Below are positions 10,191-21,900 of a stretch of DNA of 64,000 nt, one piece after another (the first letter of the stretch is position 1; every line of letters begins with the position of its first letter). The notes beneath the pieces are model-generated. The model searched no databases, was not told the DNA's origin, and saw only the letters and a program-made list of their open reading frames with translations. The position numbers were made by a program, and so were the translations under genes. This DNA is from Petrolisthes cinctipes (Eukaryota; Arthropoda; Malacostraca; Decapoda; Porcellanidae): contig JAWQEG010000259.1 of NCBI GenBank assembly GCA_033782935.1, forward strand, positions 1,855,001 to 1,919,000, read 5' to 3'.

Positions 10191-10307
10191 GGGATTACTG
10201 TAGTATGCTTTTGATATGTTGGAATGCAATTAATTCACTCAGAGTATGTCGAGAAAAAAGAAAGAAAATAAATGTTGTTTCTCAAACGAAAAAAAAGGAT
10301 AGTCATG

Positions 10308-10309
<2 letters not shown>

Positions 10310-10380
<71 letters not shown>
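10310..10380. repeat. (CT)n microsatellite
   Basis: An uninterrupted CT run of about 70 bp. Confidence 0.97.
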
Positions 10381-10382
<2 letters not shown>

Positions 10383-10499
10383 GTGAAATAACATAAAGAA
10401 AATAATCAGAAATATGTTGATTTGTCATGAAAATAAAACTCGCTTCTGATACTGGTGATACAACTTTATTATTTTTATTATTATTATTACTATTATTAC

Positions 10500-10640
10500 T
10501 GAGGGGGTGCAGGAATAGGGGGACAGGGTTGGGGTGGGTAGAAAGCCTGTCCCCTATTCCAACACCCCCCTACCCCCCCAAGCTTGTCCCCTTACTCCCG
10601 CAACCCCCTAAATCCCCCCCAAGCCTGTCCCCTTATTAAA
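10500..10640 (+). mobile_element. Family G fragment
   Basis: GGGGGTGCAGGAATAGGGGG, GGGTAGAAAGCCTGTCCCC and AAGCCTGTCCCC are recognisable, but both TTAA ends are lost (the right end reads CCTTATTAAAAG). An (ATT)n run lies just before it. Confidence 0.7.
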
Positions 10641-11108
10641 AGACACTGTAAATATTAATATTTATTTTTTCTATTTGTCACTTTTTCAATAGTGTTTATA
10701 CCTGCTGTTTGTATGTTTGTATGTCAACAGCTGTCTACTGATTATAATTACTTGTTAAAATTCTAACTTCAATGTAAATTCTCCCTGCTTTATGTATGTA
10801 TTAATTTGTATGAGCATTGATTCCCTTGGCATTTTATTCATAGTTTTTATATTTGAAGATATTTTTTAAATTGTTTTACAGCACTAGTAGATTATTCATT
10901 ATTATTATCATTATTATTATTATTATTATCATTATTATTATTATCATTATTATTATTTATTTATTTATTCATTGCCAGTTTGAAAACACTTTTTTATTGT
11001 TGTTCTCTAATTTGTCTTGTATCCTTTTTTCCAGATGTCACTGCTTCTCCCCGGCCAGTACTTCCAGATAGAGAATAATTATCATTTGTGGAGCCAATCT
11101 TATTCTTG
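10641..11108. other. AT-rich sequence with (ATT)n, no gene seen
   Basis: Unique AT-rich DNA with an interrupted (ATT)n at about 10895-10966. No frame resembles a known protein. Confidence 0.6.
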
Positions 11109-11454
11109 TACAGCCACAATCAAATATCCTCCAACACTTTCCTTCCATCGTACAAATAAATCAGTATCATATCAAAATATAATCATACAACAACACCTTA
11201 CGTCAACTCAACCCCCTCAATTATTATTATCATTATTATTAAGAGGTAATGCAAAATATAATCATACAACACCTCAACCTCCTTAATTATTATTATTATG
11301 AGGTGCTGCAAAATATAATCATACAACACCTCAACCTCCTCAATTATTATTATTATTATGAGGTGTTGCAAAATCATACATGTGTTGTTCTTTATAAGCA
11401 AGATATTTTCTACCAGGGAAGGAAAGTGTTGGTAGATATTTGATTGTGGCTGTA
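11109..11454. mobile_element. MITE D copy 1 (TA-flanked foldback)
   Basis: Flanked by TA on both sides. Termini: CAGCCACAATCAAATATCCT at left and its complement GATATTTGATTGTGGCTG at right, followed inward by CAACACTTTCCTTCCAT and GGAAGGAAAGTGTTGG. The loop carries CAACACCT...AATTATTATT palindromes repeated three times. Confidence 0.75.
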
Positions 11455-11599
11455 CAGTTACTTAATTAACTAGGACTGGTTAAGATTATTTAAAGAGGGT
11501 AGTACAGTGTAGGGTTGTAAATCTGGAGTAAATGATTCCTTCAAACAGGAAGATATATTACCAAAGGAAGATATAAACAGCATAGATTATTATACAGTA

Positions 11600-11674
11600 T
11601 TAAAGGTGGTAATTCACTTTTGTTACATTGGAGTGCCATGATTCCTCCAAAGTATGCCAGGAAACAGAACCAGA

Positions 11675-11727
<53 letters not shown>

Positions 11728-11753
11728 GCCAGGAAACAGGACCAGAAGAGCAA

Positions 11754-11835
<82 letters not shown>

Positions 11836-12004
11836 TACAATAAAAACAATAATAATAATAATAACAATATAAATAATAATAATAATAATAATGCCAGGAA
11901 ACAACAGGACCAGATGAACAAAAATAATGGTGTTCTGTTGTTGCTTTGAATAGTTTGGAGGATTCAGTTGCTCCAGATTTACCAACACTGTACTTCCCCC
12001 ATAA
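11600..12004 (+). mobile_element. Family A copy with (AAT)n-expanded loop
   Basis: The left arm begins at TTAA 11600 (AAAGGTGGTAATTCACTTTT) with the GATTCCTCCAAAGTATGCC core. The right arm (GAATAGTTTGGAGGATTCAG, GCTCCAGATTTACCAACACT) ends at about 12004. Between them the loop has grown from ~30 bp to over 250 bp of (AAT)n, with the GCCAGGAAACA piece copied three times. Long Asn or Ile frames here are translated AAT repeats. Confidence 0.8.
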
Positions 12005-12124
12005 GGATACAATTCACTTCAGTATAATGTTGTGTTATAGTTTTATTATTGTCTTACATATTCTGTGTTTGTTATGATATCTTGAAACCAACAGCTTGTA
12101 TGAATGAATACTTGTGGTCAGTTG

Positions 12125-12294
12125 TATAGGCACAATGAAATATCCACCAACACTTTCCTTTCATGGTAATAAATATCTAGGTAATAAAGAACAACACGTG
12201 TATGATTTTGCAACACCTCATAATAATGATAATAATTGAGGGGGTTGAGTTGACGTAAGGTGATGTTGTATGATTATATTTTACAACACCTTAC

Positions 12295-12338
<44 letters not shown>

Positions 12339-12462
12339 TAATCATTGAAGGGGTTGAGTTGACGCAAGGTGTTGCTGTTGTATGATTATATTTTGATATG
12401 ATACTGATTTATTTGCACTATGGAAGGAAAGTGTTGTAGGATATTTGCTTGTGGTTGTTTTA
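12125..12462. mobile_element. MITE D copy 2, diverged
   Basis: Matches D copy 1: CACAATGAAATATCCACCAA left, GGATATTTGCTTGTGGTTG right, with an inner CAACACCT and (AAT)n. The terminal TA dinucleotides are mutated. Confidence 0.65.
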
Positions 12463-12531
12463 AGTCACCTTTACTCCCAGACACATGATTTCTTTGTCTT
12501 TTCTTCAATATAGAGTAGTAAGTTCTGGCTT

Positions 12532-12693
12532 TTAAGGGGGTAATTCACTTTTGTTACATTGGAGTGCCATGATTCCTCCAAAGTATGCCAGGAAACAGAC
12601 CCAAAATGAAGAAAAATAATGGTATCCTGTTGCTTGGAATAGTTTGGAGGAATCAGTGGTTCCAGATTTGACAACACTGAACTTCCCCCTTAA
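12532..12693 (+). mobile_element. Foldback family A copy, near-intact
   Basis: A 162-bp element with TTAA at 12532-12535 and 12690-12693, ends AAGGGGGTAATTCACTTTTG and GAACTTCCCCCTTAA. Core pair GATTCCTCCAAAGTATGCCA and TTGGAATAGTTTGGAGGAAT. A good reference copy for the family. Confidence 0.85.
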
Positions 12694-12869
12694 GATTAGG
12701 GGCCGTATGCAAAAAAATAAATAAAAACGGTAAATCAATAAAAAAAATATTCTTGGTGTTGACTTTGGTTTGGTAACAATACAATGACTCCCTTAACACA
12801 AAATACACCAGACATTGTATAGGTACAGTTGGCAGCATAAATTCACGTCCATCTCACCTTGAACCAGTT

Positions 12870-13069
12870 TTTATTCCAACAACATATGTAATTTACCATA
12901 TGAAAACTATATCTGTCATCTCTGTATTGACATTGTATTACAACATGACTATAGCTAATACATACATACACAGGTGGAAATAATATCATACGTAATTTAC
13001 CATATGAGAACTATATCTGTCATCTTCGTATTAAAATTGTATTACCGTACATCACTATAGCTAATACTG
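12870..13069 (+). repeat. Dispersed repeat E, two tandem copies
   Basis: Two ~85-bp units (12886-12965 and 12985-13068) sharing GTAATTTACCATATGA.AACT, ATATCTGTCATCT and ACTATAGCTAATAC. An inverted copy is at 3134-3330. Confidence 0.7.
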
Positions 13070-13268
13070 TACAGCCACAATCAAATAACCACCCACACTT
13101 TCCTTCGATTTTGCAAAATAATCAGTATCATATCAAAATTTAATTATACAACAACACCTTACGTCAACTCAACCCCCTCAATTATTGTTAAGAGGTGCTG
13201 CAAAATCACACACGTGTTGTTCTTTATTATCAAGATATTTACTACGATGGAAGGAAAGTGTCGGTGGA

Positions 13269-13313
<45 letters not shown>

Positions 13314-13515
13314 GAAGTGCTGCAAAATCATACACGTGTTTTTCTTTATTATCAAGATATTTACTACGATGGAAGGAAAGTGTCGGTGGATGATATTATT
13401 ATTATTATTATTTTTATTATTATTATTATTATTATGAAGTGCTGCAAAATCATACACGTGTTGTTCTTTATTATCAAGCTATTTACTACGATGGAAGGAA
13501 AGTGTGGGTGGATGA

Positions 13516-13559
<44 letters not shown>

Positions 13560-13652
13560 GGTGCTGCAAAATCATACACGTGTTGTTCTTTATTATCAAG
13601 ATATTTACTAAGATGGAAGGAAAGTGTGGGTGGATATTTGATTGTGGCTGTA
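13070..13652. mobile_element. MITE D copy 3 with internal amplification
   Basis: TA-flanked; CAGCCACAATCAAATAACCA left and GGATATTTGATTGTGGCTG right. The right half is amplified: four ~120-bp units, each with GTGCTGCAAAATCATACACG, TTCTTTATTATCAAG, GATGGAAGGAAAGTGT and an (ATT)n run. Reading frames across the array are repeat translations. Confidence 0.75.
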
Positions 13653-13720
13653 CATACACAGGTGGAAATGAAGCCAACTTATGCTGCCCACTGTACACAC
13701 AATACCTAACACAACTCAAA

Positions 13721-13999
13721 TTAAGGGGATAGTATATTTTTGAAATACTGGAGTGCCTTGATTCCTCCAAAGTATGCCAGGAAACAGACCCAAATGAAGA
13801 AAAATAATGGTATCCTGTTGCCTGGAATAGTTTGGAGGAATCATTTGCTCCAGATTTACCACCCAAAACAATGTGCTATATATTTCCTTAACCTAAATGA
13901 AGAAAAATAATGGTATCCTGTTGTTGCCTGGAATAGTTTGGAGGAAATCATTTACTCCAGATTTACCACCCAAAACAATGTGCTATATATCCCCTTTAA
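13721..13999 (+). mobile_element. Family A copy with tandem-duplicated right half
   Basis: TTAA at 13721, ends TTAAGGGGATAGTATATTTT. After the first right end (TTAA at 13888-13891) the loop plus right arm (AATGAAGAAAAATAATGG to AATGTGCTATATATCCCC) is repeated once, ending at a second TTAA (13996-13999). Confidence 0.8.
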
Positions 14000-14203
14000 C
14001 AACACAAAGAATATGTATTTTTTGTAAAGAATAAATACAGATAACTTGCATTTTACGTGAGTTTGTTTGTTAATGCGTGTTTTCAAATCCACATGAGGTC
14101 CAATAATTCAAGTTCTGTAACTTTTCAAATGGCATGTTTTTTTTGTTTTTTTTTACAATAATATACACCAAAATTTGTTATCCATCAAATATTATACAAA
14201 TCT

Positions 14204-14393
14204 TTAAGGACTCTGTGATCGTGTATGAGAATTGGAGGTTTCTGATTCCTCCTGACTATGCCACGGAATAAACTAGCTCCTTCCATATAGGTGAGTGTGT
14301 GTGTGTGTGTGTGTGTGTGTTTGTTTCGTGGCAATATTTGAAGGACTCGTTTACCTCCAATTTTCTGACTACATCACACACAGGGTTCCTTAA
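14204..14393 (+). mobile_element. TTAA foldback family B copy 3
   Basis: A 190-bp element, TTAA at both ends; AAGGACTCTGTGATCGTGTA left and CACACACAGGGTTCCTTAA right; loop CTCCTTCCATATAGGTGAG with (GT)n. Very similar to the copy at 9792-9969. Confidence 0.85.
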
Positions 14394-14399
14394 TCTAAC

Positions 14400-14660
14400 A
14401 AATATTAATCAACAATAATAATAATAACAATAATAATAATAATAATAATAATTAAGGTACAACTTTTCATAAATATGTCTTTGATTTGATACACATTCCA
14501 TATTATTGACATTCTCACATTTTACGAGAATAAACAAAGGTCATCTGTACAACAACAAATATTAATCTACAATAATAATAATAACAATAATAATAATAAT
14601 AAAGGTACAACTTTTCATAAATATGTCTGATTTGGTACACATTCCTTATTGATAACAACA

Positions 14661-14708
<48 letters not shown>

Positions 14709-14712
14709 GATA
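14400..14712 (+). repeat. (AAT)n array with ~160-bp higher-order unit
   Basis: Two copies of a segment holding GGTACAACTTTTCATAAATA, TGATTTG.TACACATTCC and ACAACAAATATTAATC, each with AAT runs, then a longer AAT tract (14655-14706). Confidence 0.8.
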
Positions 14713-14835
14713 TCTAGGTGGGATTGGTTTGTGGAGCAGTTTGGAGGCTTCAGTAGTCTCCAAGTCATCCCTTTACTCCAACTAACCAACCAATCAACAG
14801 TTCACAATACTATTCATAATTATATTTACATTGGA

Positions 14836-15068
14836 AGGTGATTATTACTATTATGTTATTATTATTATTATTATTATTATTTTATCTTTTAAGGTGATTA
14901 TTACTATTATTTTATTAATATTATTATTATTATTTTATCTTTTAAGGTGATTATTACTATTATTTTATCATTATTATTATTATTATTAATATTATTATTA
15001 TTATTATTTTATCTTTTAAGGTGATCATTACTATTATTTTATTATTATTTTTATTAATATCTTATCTT
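14836..15068 (+). repeat. ~65-bp minisatellite ending in (ATT)n
   Basis: Four units of TTTTAAGGTGATTATTACTA plus an ATT run and TTTTATC. The unit looks like the TTAAGGTG start of family A, which follows directly at 15069. Confidence 0.8.
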
Positions 15069-15189
15069 TTAAGGTGGTAATTCACTTTTGTTACACTGGA
15101 GTGCCATGATTCCTCCAAAGTATGCCAGGAAACAGAACCAAATGAACAAAAATAAAGGTGTTCTGTTGCCTATAATAGTTTCACCTTAA
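15069..15189 (+). mobile_element. Family A copy, internally shortened
   Basis: TTAA at 15069-15072 and 15186-15189; left arm intact (GGTAATTCACTTTTGTTACA, GATTCCTCCAAAGTATGCCA), right arm deleted to CTGTTGCCTATAATAGTTTC and CACCTTAA. 121 bp. Confidence 0.75.
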
Positions 15190-15249
15190 CTTTCACCTGA
15201 ACTAATCACTCACCCAATAATTCGGAGTTTAATAATACTGTATAGACAT

Positions 15250-15414
15250 TTAATTAACGTGATAGTGTACATTTGAAAGATTGGAGCACCTTGATTCCTC
15301 CAAAGTATGCCAGGAAACAGGACCAAATGAACAAATATAATGGTGTTCTGTTGTTGCTTGGAATAGTTTTGGAGGAATCATTTGCTCCAGATTTACTACC
15401 CAACTCGTAAATTA
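15250..15414 (+). mobile_element. Foldback family A copy
   Basis: TTAA at 15250, GATTCCTCCAAAGTATGCCA left, TGGAATAGTTTTGGAGGAAT right, then GCTCCAGATTTACTACCCAA; ends near TTAA at about 15411-15414. Confidence 0.75.
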
Positions 15415-15514
15415 ATCGATATCTATTTACATAACTTATTTGAAGTAAAGTAAAGTAAAGTAAAGAGCTTGTGCGCCAATTTAACATGGAAATATATTTA
15501 ATAAAGTAACTTAT

Positions 15515-15543
15515 CACTGAAATTTTAACATCATCATCATCAC

Positions 15544-15577
<34 letters not shown>

Positions 15578-15790
15578 CTATATTTCTGTTTACAAGTGGT
15601 GGTGGAGAAGGAAATTTTAACATCATCACCATCATTATTATTATTATTATTATTATTATTTTCCTATTTTTCCTTTTTAACAAGTGGTGGTGGAGAAGGA
15701 AATTTTAACATCATCATCATCATTATTATTATTATTACCCTATATTTCCTTTTTAACAAGTGGTGGTGGGGAAGAGAAATTTTTTACATA
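15515..15790 (+). repeat. ~88-bp minisatellite with (ATT)n
   Basis: Three units of ACAAGTGGTGGTGGAGAAGG, AAATTTTAACATCATCA and an ATT run, ending TATATTTCCTTTTTA. Confidence 0.85.
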
Positions 15791-15927
15791 TACACCAAAA
15801 CATTCTCTGAGATCTCAAATATATGACACAAGGAGCTGTATAATTTTTCTAATATACAATTTAAGACTTTTCTGCTTCACCAACATCACCTTTCTAAATC
15901 TGTCAGCAGCCTTCTCAGATATCTTAT

Positions 15928-16116
15928 TTAAGGGGGTGCGGAAGTAGGGGGGGTTTGGGTGCTGCGGGAATAGGGGGACAGGCTTGGGGTGGGTAGAAAG
16001 CCTGTCCCTTATCCCGCACCCTCCTAACCCCTCCCCCAACTCCCGCACCCCCCAAGCCTGTCCCCTACACCCGCACCCCCCCCCCCAAGCCTGTCCCCCC
16101 TATTCCCGCACCCCCC

Positions 16117-16120
<4 letters not shown>
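15928..16120 (+). mobile_element. G-rich TTAA foldback, family G copy 5
   Basis: TTAA at 15928-15931 and 16117-16120; GGGTAGAAAGCCTGTCCC centre; right arm ends TATTCCCGCACCCCCCTTAA. It abuts a family B element through a shared TTAA, in the opposite order to copies 2 and 4. Confidence 0.85.
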
Positions 16121-16583
<463 letters not shown>

Positions 16584-16770
16584 TTAATTAAGTCGAAATT
16601 TTCTTGTTGTCAAATTAGAAGGCTACTAATTCCTCCTAACTATACCAAAAAACAGACACCTTCAAATGGTACTAATAGGGTATGTGTGTGTGTGTCTGTG
16701 TGTGTGTGTGTGTGTGTTTCATGGCATAGTTTAATTGGAGGGAATCAGAAGCCTCCAATTCACCAACCAA
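16584..16770 (+). mobile_element. Foldback family C copy
   Basis: TTGTCAAATTAGAAGGCTAC and TAATTCCTCCTAACTATACC pair with TTTCATGGCATAGTTT and GAATCAGAAGCCTCCAATTC; the loop includes (GT)n. Outer ends are degenerate. Family C shares the hairpin core of A and B but has different outer arms. Confidence 0.65.
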
Positions 16771-16884
16771 CAAAATAATAATAACTTTAATATAAGTTTT
16801 AACAAATATTACACAATGGGGTTGGTTGTATAAATTTTGCATCACAGCCAACATTTGTAAATTATAAATATGTGAACCTTTTTA

Positions 16885-17135
16885 TACTCCTTCATTAACT
16901 CCTTTTTCTCCTTCCTTTACTTCTTCATCTACTCCTCCTTCTTTATTCCTTTTCTATTTTTTCTACTTCCTCTTCTCCTTCTACTACTACTTCTCCTTTT
17001 TCTACTCCTTCTTCTCCTGTTACTACTTCTTATACTCCTTCATTTACTAATTTTTCTACTCCTTCATCCTCTCGTCCCTCTACTCTTCTTCTACTCCTTC
17101 TTCTCCTTCCTTCCTTTATTCCTTCTTCTTAGTAA
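16885..17135. repeat. Pyrimidine-rich (CTTCTTCTACTCCTT)-like tract
   Basis: Degenerate C/T-rich tract with a ~15-bp periodicity (TACTCCTTCTTC). No gene. Confidence 0.8.
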
Positions 17136-17221
17136 TGAGTGGTCCTACATTGTCACCAGTTACTGCGTTGTGTTTGTTGTATGGTTCCATCGCAGTACGG
17201 GAACTGAAAAGTCACACGTTA

Positions 17222-17445
17222 AAAAGATATAATAATAATAATACATTAATATTGTATAATGCTATACTAATAATAATAAAGAATAATAATAATGATAATA
17301 CACTAATATAATCTAATGTTATAATATTATAATAATATAATAATAATAATAATACACTAATATAATATAATGTTATAATAATAATAATGATAAGGAAAAT
17401 AATAATAATACACTAATATAATATAATGTTATAATTAATAATAAT

Positions 17446-17502
<57 letters not shown>

Positions 17503-17658
17503 GGCAAATAATAATAATAATACACTAATATAATATAATGTTATAATAATAAAAATAATGATAATAATAAAGAATAATAATAATAATAATAATAATACAC
17601 TAATATAATATAATATTATAATAATAATAATATTAATAATGATAATGATAATAATAAT

Positions 17659-17720
<62 letters not shown>

Positions 17721-17754
17721 ACTAATATAATATAAAGTTATAATAATATTAATA

Positions 17755-17797
<43 letters not shown>

Positions 17798-17840
17798 GAG
17801 TGACACGTTAATTAAGAGCGGTATATAATAATAATAATAA
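17222..17840. repeat. (AAT)n array with ~100-bp higher-order units
   Basis: AAT runs punctuated at intervals by ACACTAATATAATATAATGT and TATAATAATA. At least six higher-order units. Confidence 0.85.
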
Positions 17841-17971
17841 TACACTTTTGTTACATTGGAGTGCCTTGATTCCTCCAAAGTATGCCAGGAAACAGGCCCA
17901 ATTGCTTGGAATAGTTTGGAGAATCATTTGCTCCAGATTTACCAACATTGAACATTGTACTTATTCCTTAA
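17841..17971 (+). mobile_element. Family A copy, loop deleted
   Basis: CACTTTTGTTACATTGGAGT left, GATTCCTCCAAAGTATGCCA core, CAATTGCTTGGAATAGTTTG right, TTAA at 17968-17971. The left TTAA is replaced by (AAT)n. Confidence 0.75.
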
Positions 17972-18106
17972 GGCAGTAACTCTCCTATAACCTTGTGCCA
18001 CTAAACACACACACATATTATTATCATATTATTATATTAGTGTATTATTATTATTATTATCATTATTATTATAATTTGTTATTATTATTACTATCCTTTA
18101 TTAATG

Positions 18107-18478
18107 TACGAAGAGAGACTTCAAAAGGCTGGAACTGCCAACACTTGAAGAAAGAAGGAGAGGGGATTTGATAACGGTTTATAAACATATGAGAGGAATG
18201 GAGAAGTTAGATAGGATAACTGGATAGTTTGGGATGAAGGAGAGCATAGAGGCCATAACAGAAAGTTAAAAAGAACAACGCTGTCTAAAGGATGTCATAA
18301 AATATAGTTTTCCATACAGGTGTGTGGAGGAATGGAATAGACTTGATAGGAAGGTAGTGGAAGCAGAAACTGTACAATCGTTTTAAAAGGAAATTAGATA
18401 AGAGTAGACATGGAGACAGGACAGTCCGAGCCTATAGCTCATATCCTGTATTGCACAACTAGGTGAGTACACACACAC
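18107..18478 (+). pseudogene. CR1/L2-like LINE 3' end, second subfamily
   Basis: Translation shows YEERLQ, then LELPTLEERRRGDLITVYK, the C-terminal hallmark of CR1/L2-type ORF2, followed by stops and frame breaks. The nucleotide tail CCTGTATTGCACAACTAGGT plus GAGTACACACAC is a LINE 3' end running into an AC repeat. It is distinct in sequence from the 3.8-kb fragment. No RT core present. Confidence 0.75.
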
Positions 18479-18604
18479 TTTAATCTGGCCTCTCCCTCCC
18501 TTCCCCCACCCCACCCTCTCTCTATCTCTCTCTCTCACATACACACACACATACACACCACACACACACCTCACCTGTGAACTCCTCCAGCACCGACAGA
18601 AGAC

Positions 18605-19191
18605 AGTAAAACGATAAGGAAGCCCTTATGTTTCTACCTGGGTGAACAGACTCCAGAATACCACGGTACAGTTTATTGGTAATGCACAGGAATGCAGTAC
18701 CTGTAGATATAGGGAAGGCCAGCCTGTCGTGCAGCGTTGTGGAGAGTCGCTAGTTGCAGTGGAGAGTCTGTAGTGGTGTAGAGCAGGAGCGCCACATGTG
18801 ATCGAAGCGGGAACACGTGGATATGTGGGTGTATGGACGACAGCAGGAGCTGGGCTGGTTCTTCTTCTTACTGTAGCCTCGTAGGATAGTCTGTCGTCTG
18901 GGCGAAGCGCGCCCCTTTTATTCAGTGTCTTCAGTCTCCCGGATGTGGCGTTGTTACGTGACCCAGTGCGTCACCTGGTGTGCTGCACCAATATGATCAA
19001 ACCTGGGAGAAGAGAAGGAGGCTGGCACCAGCGTCCCAGGAGGGGATTAAGCTGTGACAGGGGATAGGATTAGCGTACTCACCAGACTTTGGCTGTCTGA
19101 GGCTGGGGGAAAGTACAAAGGAATAAGGAGTGGCATACCAGCACATGGAATGTACAAAAGAATAAGGAGTGGTGCATATGGCGCCACTACA
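18605..19191 (-). repeat. 3' LTR of the Gypsy element
   Basis: Starts (reverse strand) TGTAGTGGCGCC at 19191 right after the polypurine tract. The part at 18605-18900 matches the 5' copy at 26653-26945 (GGAAGCCCTTA, GTGAACAGACTCCAGAATA, GCCAGCCTGTCGTG). A reverse-strand AATAAA at about 18917-18922 is a likely polyadenylation signal. The outer end is uncertain by about 20 bp. Confidence 0.75.
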
Positions 19192-19195
19192 GTAA

Positions 19196-19208
19196 CCCCC
19201 CTCCCCCC
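19196..19208 (-). promoter_or_regulatory. Polypurine tract
   Basis: Reverse strand reads GGGGGGAGGGGGG immediately upstream of the LTR start, in the position where the plus-strand primer of an LTR element lies. Confidence 0.75.
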
Positions 19209-19485
19209 AACAGAATGATTTTATTAGGGGAGATGGAAGACATAATATATACATTGTAATGAAGAATATGGGGTAGACTGTACAGATAATGCAATAGAAA
19301 ATACGTGTAATACATAAGTGTATGGGTACTGTGTGGAGTGTGAGGTGGGGAGGGTGAATGCATGTGTATGTAAGCAGTGTGTATGTGTGGGAGCGTGTGG
19401 AGTGGGTGTTTGTCTGTGTTGTGTAAAACGGAGACATATTTCACCGGGCGTCGTACAATGCGCCCCGGAGCGAGATGTGAAGCCA

Positions 19486-20470
19486 TCAGGGGACCATCAC
19501 TGGTTCGTCGTCCACCCGTTCCTGTCGTGGGGACGGGGGTGTAGCAGGGTGGGGTGAGGGAGTGGGATGTCGAGGAGGGTTGGCGGGACGAGGAGGCGTG
19601 GCTGGTATGACGTGGATGATGGGTGGCAGTTCCTGAGGGAGACTAGACATACACAATTCAATGGAGGCAGGTGTGGGTTGGGCTAGTGGAGGCTGAGGAA
19701 TAGGTTGAGTGGGTTCTGGTGTAGGGGAGGAAACGGGATGGAGAGGGGGAAGCGTGGTAGTAGGCGTAGGGGACGAAGGTTCAGGTAGGTTAGGATTAGG
19801 TGTGGTGCCGTTATGAGGGAGGGAAGGATTGGGGTTAAGGGAGGAAATAGATCCCTGGGGAATGTGTGTGTCCATCCGGGAGGAAGATGGTGAGTTGGTG
19901 GGTACAGGAATGGGGTATGTGGAAGGAGCGGGTGGGCTAGGGGGTGGAGGTGTGTCGGGGAGGGGGTGAGGTGGTGAAGTGATAGGTAACGGGATGGGGT
20001 CGGTGGAAAGTGATGGTGGGTTAGGGGGTGTAGGTAGTAGGGGGGGAGGAGTTGGTGTTATAGTAGGTGGAAGGGTAAGGATGGTAGGGTGAATGAATTG
20101 AGCAGTAGGCATATGTGCGTGCAGCGCGTGCCAAGTGTGAAATGTTAGATGTGGGAATGTGAGTAAGTAGGGTGGCATGTGGGTTAGGTAAGGGGTACAT
20201 CGATGAGGTTGTGGGTGAGTGTGTAGGTGTGTAGGGTGTGGGCAGTAGTGGTGGTCGGTGTGATGAGGGCTGTCTGTGTGGCACGTTTGAGGCGTGGTGA
20301 ATGGGTGGAATGGTGAGAGTAGGTGTTGCTGGAATCGTGTGGGCTGGCGTGAGTGGCGCGGTGTGGGCAGGTTTTACCCACACCCAGAACGTGACATAAG
20401 GCTTACCGTGTACCTGTAGTGTAACTGTTGCATCCGCCCTGGAGAGTACGGGATGTGGGCCATTGTACAC
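19486..20470 (-). pseudogene. Gypsy pol C-terminal tail, proline-rich
   Basis: Two overlapping open frames follow the integrase. The first starts YNGPHPVLSRADATVTLQVH, which matches the small C-terminal SH3-like segment that ends integrase in many Ty3/Gypsy elements. The rest is Pro/Thr/Ser/His-rich (PP, PTP, NPP repeats) without a recognised domain. It may be a C-terminal extension of Pol or repeat-expanded sequence before the polypurine tract. The frames change at about 20180 and 20470, so the reading frame is broken. Confidence 0.5.
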
Positions 20471-20631
20471 CTGCTGGAGTGGAGCGCGGTGGGAGTCTGT
20501 ACGTAGGAGTAATAAAGGCGCGGTGTTGAGATCAGGTGGTAAGTACGTGTGTCTTGTTTGTTGGTGTAGGTGTAGCGTTGGCGACAGTGCATTTGAGGGT
20601 GGGGAGGAAACTGAAGCTGGATGTGTCAGTC

Positions 20632-21444
20632 TCAGGAGATACTAGCTGGCCAGGAAGACGTAGGTTCTCGGCAAAAACGAGCTCCGCTGGTGAATGTTTG
20701 CGGTCCTCCTTCAGCGTGGTATGGATCGTAACTGATGGTAAGGAGGATGAGAGGAAGTGCGTCAGTCCATTGATCCGGCTGGAGTGCTAGGAACGCATCC
20801 TTCAAGCGGCAATGAAATCTCTCGACCATCCCATTGCTTGCAGGGTGGTACACGGTGGTTCGCTGTCGGCGTGACCCCAATAATGTGAGCATATCCTGCC
20901 ATGCCTTGGATTCAAACTGTGTGCCTTGGTCCATGACGATAACTGCTGGGGGACCAAAGTTAGACACCCAGTTGCTGAGGAAGTGGCGTGGAGTGCCATC
21001 AGCAGTGATGTCACACATCGGGATGGCCGTACACCACCTTGTCATCCTATCCACACACGTCAGGATATAATGGTACTCTCGGGAGGAGGGGAGAGGGCCA
21101 ACAATGTAGTAGACGTACACCATGTGAAATCTGCTAGAAGGAACAGTGAACTCATGTAATGGTGGGCGTGTATGTCGCTCCACATTCACGCGTTGACAGG
21201 GAAGACAAGCTGACACCCAATCCTTGACTTGCTTCCTCATTTCCGGCTATACTGCCTGCCAACTAATAAGGCGAAGTGTTCCTGCAATCCCAGGGTGGTT
21301 GATGGAGTGATAATGGTTGAATACAGTTTCTCTGAAATGCTCATGAATATAGGGGCGTGGCGTGCCACAGGATGTGTCACACCAGACGTGTGTTGTAGAG
21401 TCAGGTGCCGTTATGCGTTCCAAGTGCAGGCCAGTGTCGCCCAC
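20632..21444 (-). pseudogene. Integrase (Ty3/Gypsy)
   Basis: The zinc-binding region is split by a frameshift near 21240: a His pair in NHYHSINHPG lies upstream and the Cys pair SACLPCQRV downstream. In the catalytic core the second acid is visible in VMDQGTQFES and the third in NGMVERFH. The first aspartate, normally just before IVGPLP, is absent here (VYVYYIVGPLP), so the enzyme could not join strands. About 200 residues of core remain open. It would have inserted element cDNA into the genome. Confidence 0.8.
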
Positions 21445-21900
21445 CAGAAGCTCCTGGAGATGAGTGTCTGTTTGTTGGGCGTGTGCGAGTGCTGTGTAGT
21501 CCAGAGGAGGAATGTGTTATATCGAAGCGATGAGTGGTTACAGAGGCGGTGTCCTCGAGAGTGCGTCAGCAACCATGTTGTCTTCCCCCAGCATGTGGCG
21601 GATATCAGTGGTAAATTCTGAAATGAACGCGAGGTGGCGACAGACACGTGGTGACCAGCTGGCACCCAGTTGGATCATGCATCATGCATGGCCACCAACT
21701 CTCTGTCAAAGAGGCTATATTTCCTCTGTCGTGGCTCGAGGCGTTTACTGAAGAATGTGATGGGCTTCAGCACCCCATCTACTTCCTGCTGTAGCACCGT
21801 TCCTATGGCATCGTTGGATGCGTCAGTGTATATGAAGGTAGGTGCGTGGGGTATGCCAGGAGAGTGGAGTCAGCCAGCTTCGCTTTAACCTCTCTAAAGG
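21445..21900 (-). pseudogene. RNase H (Ty3/Gypsy)
   Basis: Reverse-strand frames give AFREVKAKLAD, then YTDASNDAIGTVLQQ (TDAS is the first catalytic-acid motif of Gypsy RNase H) and FFSKRLEPRQR. The frame shifts from that of RT near 21900 and is not continuously open. It would degrade the RNA strand during reverse transcription. Confidence 0.7.

Noticed and set aside
11620..12012. Poly-Asn and poly-Ile frames
   Set aside because: Translated (AAT)n in the loop of a family A element.
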